Source: Liolophura sinensis (Eukaryota; Mollusca; Polyplacophora; Chitonida; Chitonidae). Taken from it: a DNA stretch of 64,000 nt. Position numbers and translations under genes: made by a program. This document shows, piece after piece, positions 23,601 through 35,600 of this stretch. The notes below the pieces were generated by a model. It did not search any database. It was not told where the DNA came from and worked only from the letters and a program-made list of their open reading frames with translations. The stretch is taken from positions 19,103,501 through 19,167,500 of the forward strand of contig NC_088303.1 of assembly GCF_032854445.1 (NCBI RefSeq), written 5' to 3'. The first letter of the stretch is position 1. Each line of letters opens with the position of its first letter.

Positions 23601-26600
23601 CGATGATGTTGTGAAACACGAATCAAATAAATCAGTCTGCACTTAATCCATCAAGCTCCCCGGGACGCAAGATAAATCTTCATGACACACTCTTATCTCA
23701 TCAACAACGTGCAATTTGACCGAATTCCACAGTGCCATACTCGATAAAGCCACAACTTGATTCTGTACAGGAACACACATCTCCGCATGCGTGCGTGTGT
23801 GTTGGTGGTGGTGGCAGGGCGTGTGTATCGGTGTGTGCGTGTGTGTGTGTGGGGGGGGGGGGGTGCTTTTGTGTTGGTGGTGCTTGCGGAGCGTGGGGGA
23901 GGGGCGTGTGTGGATGTGGTGGCGGGGCGTGTGGGTGAGTGTGTGTGAGTGTGGGGGGGGGGGATGGGGTGTTGCTTGAATATATGTGTGTTGGTGGTGC
24001 TGGCGGAGCGTGTGTGTGAGGGAGGGGGTTCGTGTGTGTTGGTGGTGGTGGTGTTAGTGGCGGGGCGTGTATGTAAGTGTGTGTGAGTGTGTTTTTTTTT
24101 TCGGGGGGGGGGGGGGGAGGTGGTGATCGCTGACGGTAAAACTCCGCGCGCTTTATCCATATTCCTGCCCAAAGACATATCAGCGAAACATTTTTGAGCA
24201 CGCTGTTAAACACCAATAAAATAAATATAAACTAATATACTTAGATAAATTAATGACAAAGCACAGGTAACAGCCACCTAACCTAGGTTAGCGAAACAAT
24301 GACTATTGATTGATTGGTTGGTTGATTGATGTATTGACAGATTTGGTAATTGAACCTCGATCAGCGCAGGTGTTCCGCTAAATTTTGTATTCTGGTGATA
24401 TAAACGTATAGATATTAACGTACCAGTAAGAAAACGAACTATGTTCGATGATTCAGGAGAGCGATGTAACGAAGTACACTGTAATTATTCCAAAGAATAA
24501 CACGTCATACGCATGCGCACGTAATCTTTCGATCAGGTCATATGCTATTTCCATGGCTCTCCCTGACTTTTCATGACGATATCTGTTGCCTTTACCGTTT
24601 TTTGTAGATTAAGTCGTGATCGAAATTCGGTAATTATGTCGTTCATGTCGTTTGACAAGAGAAACTTTATAGGCATCTACATGTAATTAAACTATACATG
24701 CGCTGTTATTTTAAGCAGATTATATATACATATAACTTATTTTTCAATCAGTGAATTGTCCTTGTGCCGTTATTTTGAGAGCAACATTCTTTATCTTTTT
24801 AATTCTGAAATGTACCAAGGTATCAAACGACAATTGTCTTATAAAAAGCTTGCAATGCAGAGAGTGCGGTAAACCGACATCTAGCCGTTGAATAGAGCTA
24901 CGTACATGGTTCAGCTGCACTGGCTCAGTCAGTTTATAAAAGTAAACGCTTTAAAAAAGCTATTAGCGATATGTTTAGATGATTACCGTAAATTCTTGTC
25001 TTAGAGAGCACAATTTAAAAATCCATCAATCTTACAAAAGGTGACCGACAATTATGCCTCGGAAATATCCTTAGTCATCAAACCGACAAGTGATTGGTTC
25101 GTTGTCCTGCATATGCAAATATTTGCGACCTGAGTGCTCCAGTTTTTTCATAAAGCAGATGTGTTCGATTCGATTGAAAACAATCTGCATAAATGACCAT
25201 TTCGCCCTAGCCAAACAGGAAGCTACCTCTGAATGCATGACTATGTACTGTTTGCCCTCCACATTAGCATGGGCTCTAATGTTTATACATGCACTACTCA
25301 AAAATGTTAGCATTAAACCCCAACGAGAAACAGACAGAGCCGACATATATATTCAACATAAAAAAACTACATCAGATGTTAGAATTGCCTTTAAAATTTA
25401 TTTTTGTCGAAATAAACACAAGATCTCCATGAATTTTGACTTTTTTACAGAGCTTATCAACATTTGTTGGGTTCACCGAGGTCTCCTTCTGTCCGCGATG
25501 GTTATGATTCATGAGTGGAGTATAGTATAATTAAAGACGTACAGCATAGAGAGTAAAACCAGCCCAGCGACAACAGTGATAGCTGGCAAATAGTCACACC
25601 ATACCGGCGATAAACGGCCTTTTGTCAGTTTACCTCAGTCAGGGTTTTACTCTAACTTGGCATAGCAAACTGTAAAGGATATAAGCTTCTAACCGTTATG
25701 TGACTCTTGTAGTTACGTATGCCATAGATTTAATTAACCTGGGACAGTGTATTTGTGACGTTTCCCATCATGATACATAAGATGTAGAGATAATTAATAA
25801 CTAAATTTGACATCATCAGTCTTAGAAACTGAACTGTAAGTTCTGTAGACAAGTACATGGATTAATGGATTCCGTTATCTTGATTTATGACTTCATTTTG
25901 TAGCATTAGACATTCGTAACATGACGCTTACAAAGTTAGAAATAATTGAGGACATGCAGTTATTAAGGAAGGGCTTGTAGCTATAGCACGCGATTAAATA
26001 AAGAAACCTAAGACCTGCGGAGCCGTTAAAGGGACATGGCGGTTTTCTTTTTTTTAGCTGTGCGTTTTGATCTTTTCTACTTTTGCAATTGAGTTTTTCT
26101 TTCCTTTAAGCAACCTTTGTTAGGTGCCCGACAAGCGTCCCTCATATTATGCCGCCTCCGAATCAGCCACAGCTGGATTCGAGATCGCGATCTCATTGCA
26201 AAGCGTTAATCGGACTTAAGCTTAATATATTACGACGATACTCTTCTAATATGAACACTGACAATAAATATTTCACTGAAGAGGAAAATTTACCCCTTTT
26301 TTTCTTTCACAGAAGCTTCTTTCTGGCGACAAATGGCGAATGCAGATTTACAGAAAATTTTGGACAGACAGAGCAACAACAACGTTGCCAAGAACGTGAT
26401 CCTATTTGTAGGGGACGGAATGGGAGTGAGTACGGTGACTGCCGCACGGATCCTAAAGGGACAGAGGAAGGGGCAGAGTGGAGAGGAGGAAAAACTCTCC
26501 TTCGAGGACTTCCCGCATGTCGGTTTGTCTAAGGTGAGAGAGGCGGGAAATTCATATAATCCGAAATTACACTTCGCAGAGAGATCATGCATTCTGTCAC

Positions 26601-29600
26601 TTAGTCTCGTGTCATTTGATAGAAAACTCATATTGCAATGACCCCTTTTGGGGAAAGTGAATTCGTAGAATTTTTCGCTTTTTCTTCTTCTTGGGGGCCT
26701 ACACATAAAATAAGTCCTGTAACGTAGTTGGTGTTGACATATGCGTGCTTCCATACAGTTTACCGAGAATACCAGTATCAAAGTAGATCTTACATTCATT
26801 CCACTGATCTCTGCATATACTACGCGCGCTGTTAGCATAGAGGCCTGTATCGGTAGCTTTTCTGGCGGTATTATGGCGCATGCTCGCAGCGACTATTAGC
26901 CCTGAACCAATGAGACCGTATGTTCCAGCCCAACCAACTCTCCAGCTCTGGCTCCACAGCTTTAGGTCAAGCGGTTTATCAGGTATCTGGCGAAGGTCTG
27001 GTTTACATCGTGCACTCCAGTTACCTCCATACATACATCTGGTTGCTATTATAAATGCAAGATTCTCAAGTAAACATTGAAGATAAAACAGTTTAGCGAA
27101 CGAAAAAAAAATATAGCCTACTCTTACCTTACACATTCTGGTGGCGTAGTGATCAGAGCGTCTGCCTCGTAAAGGGTATATTTAGATCCGGATTCAATCC
27201 AGAACCATATCAAAAACTTTGCCATGGGTAATCTTAGCACTACTTGGGCTAAGCAAAAGAAGAATAGGCCAAGTAGTGGTCGACCTGGTGTCGAGTATAT
27301 GTGTCTCGGTGGGGCTAGGTGTTTGTTGCCTTGAACATGGCATTCCAGTGAGGCAGTCTTATGAGTACATCGGCATTAGGGCCGACTAGGGTCCACAGAG
27401 GCATTGTCGAGATATGACCGAAATAAAGCTTGTAGCCACGTTAAACATCAATTATACTGACAGACAGTTGATACGTTAATATTATTTGATAACACAAGTA
27501 ATAAGTCAATGCAGTGAAGACAAGAGAAGGCATATTCGTTTGCTGTGTTTTTCACGTTTGTACCTTACCCCTTTCAATTCTTTTCGTTTTAGGGTGGTTG
27601 ATGTTACTCAGCGGAAGTGAACTTTTTCACCGCTGCCGTTTTTCTTTCTTGGAGAACTATGAATTTAAATGTAAAAGTGTCGCGCACCTCTCCTCAAAAG
27701 TTCATCTGTTCAGAGTATTATCACCGAGGTATTTGACACCCGTGGAGTTGGATATGGGCCTGCATGTACCACATGATTCAAACTGAGTAGTTTCTTAAAC
27801 GAAAAGACAACAAATGATAAAATACTTGTTATTAAGGAAGTTTGGCCGTAACAGAAAACGGCTACAGTCAATTTTTATTATGTACTCGGTAACTAGACAT
27901 ATAAATCACCATTTAATATTAAATTCTTACGAGGCCAAGGAATGTCATATTAGCGAAACCGGAAACGCGACCAGCACCAGTCATTAGTACCATGTCCGCT
28001 GCTTAACAAAAAGGTAAACAGGGATAGTGTGACGACACAGGGCAAACAGGGGTGTTGTCCATTTATAGAAATAACTAAGAATTAAGAATTTACAAGACTA
28101 AGCTGATAACATGGTTGCACTTCCGGTTTTCACGATGTGAGCTTTTTTTGTTTAATTTGAATTGCTATAACTCAATTATACAACATCAGAAAAATGAAAA
28201 GCTACGAATTTAAATTTTGGATGAGATACTTCATCGATATGTTCTTGTATTTTCGTTTTCACTATTCCTAGAGATTTCAACCCCCTGTCTCTTCACCTCA
28301 TTCATATCGGTTAAGAGTCTACTTAGAGAAGACTATAAAGGCTCAATAATGACAGTACTTCCCAGCCTTGGACTATGTCAACTAATACCTACCAATACAC
28401 ACACATGGCACTAAACTTCAAAGCCTGTGGTACAATAAATCAGAAAAATGCACCAAAAAGCCAGAGTAATAAGATCGACAAAATTATGACTACAAAATAA
28501 CTAGAATTACTTGACTACAAATGATATTTGTGCCCTGTATCCAAATGTGTCGGATAATTAGAAACCTTTAGTTAGAAGTCAGAAGTTCAACTTGTAACTT
28601 GAAACTAGAAGAGGTAAACTAATTCTTGAAGCGAATTCTACTTTGAAGCTTTATGTAACTTCTAACTAAAAGTCTGATGTTTTGTCTTGCTACAGACGTA
28701 CAGCTTGGATTATCAGACTCCTGACTCTGCGGCGACGGCCACAGCCTTCCTGGGTGGGGTGAAGACAAAGAGTGGCGTGCTAGGCTATGATGGTCGGGTG
28801 AAGTACGGCTATTGTAACACAACGAGTCCCCAAGCAGAAGTGGACAGCATCGTGCAATGGTCCATAGCTGAAGGTAAGCTGATAGTCAACAACTACAGTA
28901 CCGAGATCATGCAGTTAGCTTCGAAAGTATTTCCAACATTTGAGTAGTTCTCTTGTGACCTCTAATATACATGAAGTTAACATTACTGCATTTTTTTACC
29001 TAACCCTGTGTAATCTATGGTGCTAGTAATTTGCTACTATTAAAGCATTTGCATGAACAGTTAACATAAGACCGAAGTTGGCAAAAGACCGAATTTCACC
29101 TAGCTACGTGTGAACATTCATTAACTATCACACTGTTGTCAGGAGCTGCTTTCGTTTTACTCTCTTTGGTATAATCTTATTATATTGTATTCCTGCATAA
29201 ATCGACAAATCTGGTGGACTAGTCATCTCCGAGGCCTGGTTCCCTTGCATTGTTTTCATATGGTTGAACGTAATGACTATACAGCATTTTGAGTAATTCT
29301 AGACCAGTGACACCTGATTCATTGCAGTTAACATCACTGCATCTTTTTACCTAATTCTGCTTCAGCCATGGCGGTAGGGATGTGTGTAAGTTACTTATAT
29401 TTAAGAATAAAAATTTCAGTTACGTAAATTGACAAGAGGCCGAGTATCACGTTTTACATGTTGCCATTTGCCAACTGCGACATGTCGCTGCTTTAGTGTA
29501 ACAATGCTATATTTATTGGTGTGTTGCGCTGTAGGAAAGTCCACAGGCCTAGTGACTACAACCCGGGTGACCCATGCCACCCCAGCGGCGGCCTACGCCC

Positions 29601-32600
29601 ACAGCCCTGACAGGACCTGGGAGGGGGATCGCAGAACCATGCAGACCTCCCGTTCCCAAGGCTGCACGGACATTGCCTTCCAGCTCATCATGAATAACTC
29701 CGACATACAGGTATATACAGTTCATAGTCCCTATGCACATGGCATATAATTGTAAGACTAGTTATCATGAAGGGCGAGAAGGGGTCTCCGTGTCCGAGTG
29801 ATTGGCGTATTAGCGTAGCACAAGTGCTTATTAGCCCATCGCCGGCTTCCTCCCACTATAACGCTGGCCGCCGACGTATAAGTGAACTATTCTTGAGTAC
29901 GGCGTAAAACACAAATTAAATAAATAAACGAATATAGTGAATTATAGTATTAATAACGGTTTTGAATTAAATGGAATTGTCGACCAGGTAGATAAATAGG
30001 ATGATATTATCTAAACTTTGCCTGAGCCTACTTGCACCTAATGGCTTTGCAAAGGCATAGTTCATCTACATTGTTTTTATGGGATTGTTTATTAAAGTTG
30101 GTGGCGACTTAGCATGTCGTGTAATTTTAAATCAGTGTCGTCTAATAATTTCCAGTTAACATCACTGCTTTACTTTCTATTCCGTAGCCAGACAGATTTT
30201 TATTTGTTGGCGTTCCTTTCCTTAGAATGATTCACGCCAAAACAAGGCCACAAAAGGAGTGAGAACACCTTAAGAATAGTAGGTGGACATACATATAAGA
30301 GGTAATCTAAAAACATGCAGAGGCTAACTCAGGTGATGCAGAATACCTATGCTGTGGTCGTTTACATTATATAGGTAATCATGGGAGGAGGTCGCCGCTT
30401 CTTCCTTCCAGCTAACGCCATTGACCCGCAGACTGGTCGACCTAACTTTGGCTACGGACGATTGGATGGGTTTAACTTGATACAGGTATGTGGGGCTGTG
30501 ACGTGCTGATAAGTGGATGCGGAGACACTGGCGTGGGAGGGGGCGAATGAATGAATCGACAAATGAAGATAGCTTAACAAAAGTAGCGAAGTTCACAGGT
30601 GGTTCATTCTCGTTGCTTTTGACTTTATACTTCGATCTAGCCTGAGATAGCTCTGAGACGACGTTGGCAAAATTTTGTTCGGCCAGGGATGGTCCCAAAT
30701 CAACGTCAGAGCGTGCTCCATTTAAAAATCTAGACTAATCTAAATCTAATCTAGTTACCTGCTCTTGTCAAATATGTCGAGGCAGTCAGTACAAAGGGTG
30801 GTTGTGAGCGTTACCAAGGAATCTCGTGCCCACATGACCGAAGAAATAACCGATCAACGTTGTCCTTGCGGTATATTGACAGACAAAAACATAAGGATCA
30901 TAATTAAACGTCCGCAAACTTAAGGCGGCGGAGACATATTTGATGAGTATTTTTTTTTGTCTGCAACGCTACGGAAACTGCATCAGTGTGCTCTGACGCT
31001 GGTTTGGGGCCATCCTTGGCCGCACAAACTTTTCGCTAAACCTGATGTCAAAGCAATCTCGGGCTGCGATCACAGTATCACGCTTGTAAGTGTGACTCCA
31101 TGACTCCATGTCACAGACAGCTAGCTGGACACGACGGACAACTAACTGCACACGACGTCCTATACATAGATACCATGTCACAGAGAACCAGCTACACACA
31201 ACGCCCTACACATAGATACCATGCCACAGACAACCAGCTACACACAACGCCCTACACATAAATACCATGTCACAGACAACCAGCTACACACAACGCCCTA
31301 CACCTAAATACCATGTCACAGACAACCAGCTACACACAACGCCCTACACATAAATACCATGTCACAGACAACCACCTACACACAACGCCCTACACATAAA
31401 TACAATGTCACAAACAACCAGCAGCACACAAGCTCTAGACATAAATACCATGCCACAGACAACCAGCTACACACAACGCCCTACATATAAATACCATGTC
31501 ACAGAGAACCAGCTACACACAACGCCCTACACATAAATACCATGTCACAGACAACCAGCTACACACAACGCCCTACACATAAATACCATGTCACAAACAA
31601 CCAGCAGCACACAAGCTCTAGACATAAATACCATGTCACAGACAACCGCCTACACACAAAGCCCTACACATAAATACCATGTCACAGAGAACCAGCTACA
31701 CACAACGCCCTACACATAGATACCATGCCACAGACAACCAGCTACACACAACGCCCTACACATAAATACCATGTGACAGACAACCGGCTACACACAACGC
31801 CCTACATATAAATACCATGTCACAGAAAGCCAGCTACACACAACGCCCTACACATAAATACCATGTCACAGACCACCAGCTACACAACGACCTACACATA
31901 AATACCATGTCACAGACAACCAGCTACTCACAACGCCCAACACATCAATACCATGTCAAAAACAACCAGCTGCACACAAAGCTTTACACATAAATACCAT
32001 GTCACAGACAACCGCCTACACACAAAGCCCTACACATAAATACCATGTCACAGACAACCAGGTACACACAACGCCCTACCCATAAATACCGTGGAACGAA
32101 AAGAGAGTTCCAACTCGAAACTCTTCTTCTGACCTATCCCATAATTCTCAGCAACAAAGAAGATAATTACAAGACATTCAAAATCCGTTTTAAGTCCTTT
32201 GGTACGACTCGATGGAACTTCCACCAAGCGTTTATTAGATAACAGAAAACTTCAGTATGTCACTTGGTAAATTTGTTTTGCAGGAATGGATAGAAGACAA
32301 AGTTCGGCGACAAAAGAACCATAGCTACGTGTGGAATAAAGAACAACTCGATCAAGTGGACACTCAGAAAGTTGACTATCTGTTAGGTAAGTATTGAAGT
32401 ATTAAGACGTACATCACAGGGAGTGAAACTAGAGCAGCGAAATTGTCACCATGAAACATGGCCTCTTGTCAGTTTAGCTCAGTTAGGGTTACCGCGGACA
32501 AAGCTCATTATGATATAATATTTGTTTGCAAGAGTAAATCCTACCAGGTTCCTGCATCACTACAAGTATTGCCGCAACATCAACGTATTCTGAAAAGACC

Positions 32601-35600
32601 AGTACTATGGGGAAACAATTTTAAAAACATCAATCCTTTCTCAAATAGAGGAGTATAGCCGTACCTTCCCGTCACACCCATATAGTACAAATTTAATGAA
32701 TTTCAAAAATGCTTAAATCCCCATAAAACTCTTGTTTGAATGCGGGATTGAGAAGCTGTACCACCACACTTGTATCTACTCTCTTAACAAAGACACTACA
32801 AGAAGTACAGTCATTTTGGAAAAAGTACTGCTGTAAAAAAAAAATTTGCCGTTATTACTGTACGGGGATACAATTGTATAATCTCACACAGATTTAGTTA
32901 ATAGAATTTAATCACTAATTGAACCGTTGTTTAATAAAACTGGTCTACGCAGTAAAGCCCTCTTCAGTTTCGCTACATACAAGGGTTATTTATTTATTTA
33001 TTTGATTGGTGTTTTAAGCCGTACTCAAGAATATTTCACTTACACGACGGCGGCCAGCATTATGGTGGGAGAAAACCCACGACCATCCGCAGGTTGCTGA
33101 CAGACATTCCCACTTACGGCCGGAGAGGAAGCCAGCTGGACTTGAACTCACAGCGACCGCATTGGTGAGAGGCTTCTGGTTCATGACGCTGCGCTAGCGC
33201 GCTAACCAACTTACATGGGTTATCATTCATGGGATGTTCCATTGAGGTTCTCATTAATAACATCTATGTGAAATTCGGGGAAACCATATATTGAGTGAGT
33301 GCTTGGGGTTTAACGTCGTACATTAGCATGGTGCCTTTGTGAACAGTTGCAATTAAAGCGCGACTGAGATACTTGTTTAATTGTTATTTGACATGGAACT
33401 CATTCACGGATTACGAATTTGAACTTTGATATGGAATTCATGCCTGGAATATTCATTGTCTGCCTGGCATCATTGAAAACCGATGACCGCTTCTCTCTTG
33501 TGTGTTACCGGCTTTATTTCTTATTTGTATAATTTCTTACATACCTTTGTTAGGGTTAAACGTTGTTTTGGAAATGGATCTTGCGATTATCGACTTGGAA
33601 CGCCCTTTACGGACTACGAATGGTATATGAATGTCGGACTTGACGCTTATATTTAGCCACTTTTCAGTCATATGACGACGAAGGAATCCTTTCAGTGCCT
33701 TTAATGTGCTTCCTTGCTGCAGGACGGATTTCCACCGCTCTTTTATCTATGGCTGCTTCACTGAGACGCCTTACCGAAGGCAAGTAAGCTGCACCGCCCT
33801 AGCCATTATACTGATACGGGCCAACCAGTCGTTGCACTACCCCCTTCATGCTGAACGCCAAGCGAGGAAGTTACAACTTCATCTTTTAAGGTCTTAGGTG
33901 TGACTCGAGCCAGGATTGACCCTGGATCTACCGCTCTACCAACTGTGCTATGGGGGCCGGTAGCCATATATTGACAGTGTATTGGTATTCCGATGGATAC
34001 CAATTGGTGTCCCATTTTTGGCTAACCTATACTTGTTCTCCTGTGATTACGACTATGTGCAGAAACTATTAAGGAGTAATCCTCACCGAACCCGATCTTT
34101 CTCATTCACTAAACGGTATATTGATGATCTGCTAGCTTTCTATATATATAGCAAAGGCTGTGAAAGAAAAATATCGACCTTAAAAGATTAAAAGGAAACC
34201 ACAGACTCTCCAGATGGTAAATCTTATCTGGACCTATATTTGTACAAAGACCAAAACGGTTTCCTCTCTTGCAGACGTTACGACAGGAAAGGTAGTTTCA
34301 ATTTTGACATTGTACATTATCCTTACTTGCACAGCAATATACCGAAGGGTCTTGTGTGTGCCGTGTACACATCTCGTCTTGGAGCATTTGTCAGGTCCTG
34401 TGGGTTACGTGACGATTTCAATCAACGTCACAAGTTATTACAGCGAAAAGTTGTGTTACTAGATTATTCCATCAAACAACTTTAAGTTATTTAAGTTTTA
34501 CAATGAGCATAATTTTATTGTAAGTAAAAATGAGTGTCCAGAATCTCTGGTACTCTGCTTCATGATTGTGTCTAACTCCGTTTAACCAGGGGTTAGGGGT
34601 TGTATATTCATCGTGTTGAATTAGATAGCTACGTTGGATATATGAACAGTTGCAATCAAAGCGCAACTGAGATATATTTTTTACTTGTACAACTTGTACT
34701 CTAGCATGGTACACGATTTGAATACTGATTTCACTCAGTCGCTTAGAATATTCCTTGTCTTTGCAAGATTCCGTCGTACTTTCTTAGTTCTTTGGTAGCT
34801 TGAGTTAAAAACGTCGTTTTAGGAAGTGGCCTTGCGATTGTTAACCCGGAACCTCCATCTTGGTTGACGGCTGGTATACGAATATCTGTTTCGACGCATA
34901 GAATCAGAAGGATGTTCATACCATCAAAACCCCTTGAATTAAGTTCACAGCAAGTAAAATGTATTTTTCTCTTCCATACAGGTTTGTTCAAACAAAGTCA
35001 CATGAGTTATGAGATAAGAAGGCCACCATCTGAACCGTCCATTGCGGACATGACAAGAAAGTCCCTGGAAATTCTCCAAAGAAATGAGAAAGGATACTTT
35101 CTTATGGTGGAAGGTAAAAAAAAAACTCATTCTTGTCTAACATATCTTAGAACTCTTTATAGATCTTTTTATTCAATTGCCCACAGATATCTACATGAAA
35201 GTCATAAGATTCCATTTCATCCGCATGTAAAATAAAATATCAATATACGGTCCATGAGTAGTATTACGCTAAAATTATTTGTTCATTAACTTACCCGAAA
35301 TTAACTTAAAAGAATGAAGGTGTGCGCTTTTTGGGTGAGGTCTGTCAGCAACCTGCTGATGGTCGTGACTTTCCCCCAGGCTCTGCCAGGTTTCCTCCCA
35401 TCCTAATTCTGGCCGCCGTCGGATAAGTGAAATATTCTTGAGTACGGCGTAAAAATAAATAAAATAAATAAATCAAATAAATAAATAAATTTAGGACCCT
35501 CTGGTGAAACACTTAATTACCTCCTGATGCAAACTGTGCCTTTGTATATTGACTGCCAAGTTAGTAATACGATCGCTTTTACAATGATGGGGCCTCCGTG

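Larger units (their letters stand above)
20687..26312 (+). other. Phosphatase intron 1 (5.6 kb), repeat-rich
   Basis: Contains a 21-base minisatellite (21385-21580), a ~15-base minisatellite (22915-23235), a G/T-rich tract (23785-24120) and a small fold-back element (25550-25653). The open frame at 25090-25530 has no recognisable motif. I see no gene in the rest. Confidence 0.8.

Noticed and set aside
23693-24216. Long Pro/Thr/His-rich frames of 161 and 171 codons on the - strand
   Set aside because: They are the complement of a GT/poly-G tandem tract, stay open in several frames at once and have no protein-like structure.
25090-25530. 146-codon frame in phosphatase intron 1
   Set aside because: Composition and lack of any motif suggest chance.
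26290-26838. 182-codon frame on the - strand
   Set aside because: Overlaps the phosphatase exon 2 in antisense and shows no motif; the sense exon explains the open stretch.
26699-27136. 145-codon frame on the - strand in phosphatase intron 2
   Set aside because: No recognisable domain or splice context, and one or two frames of this length are expected by chance in 64 kb.
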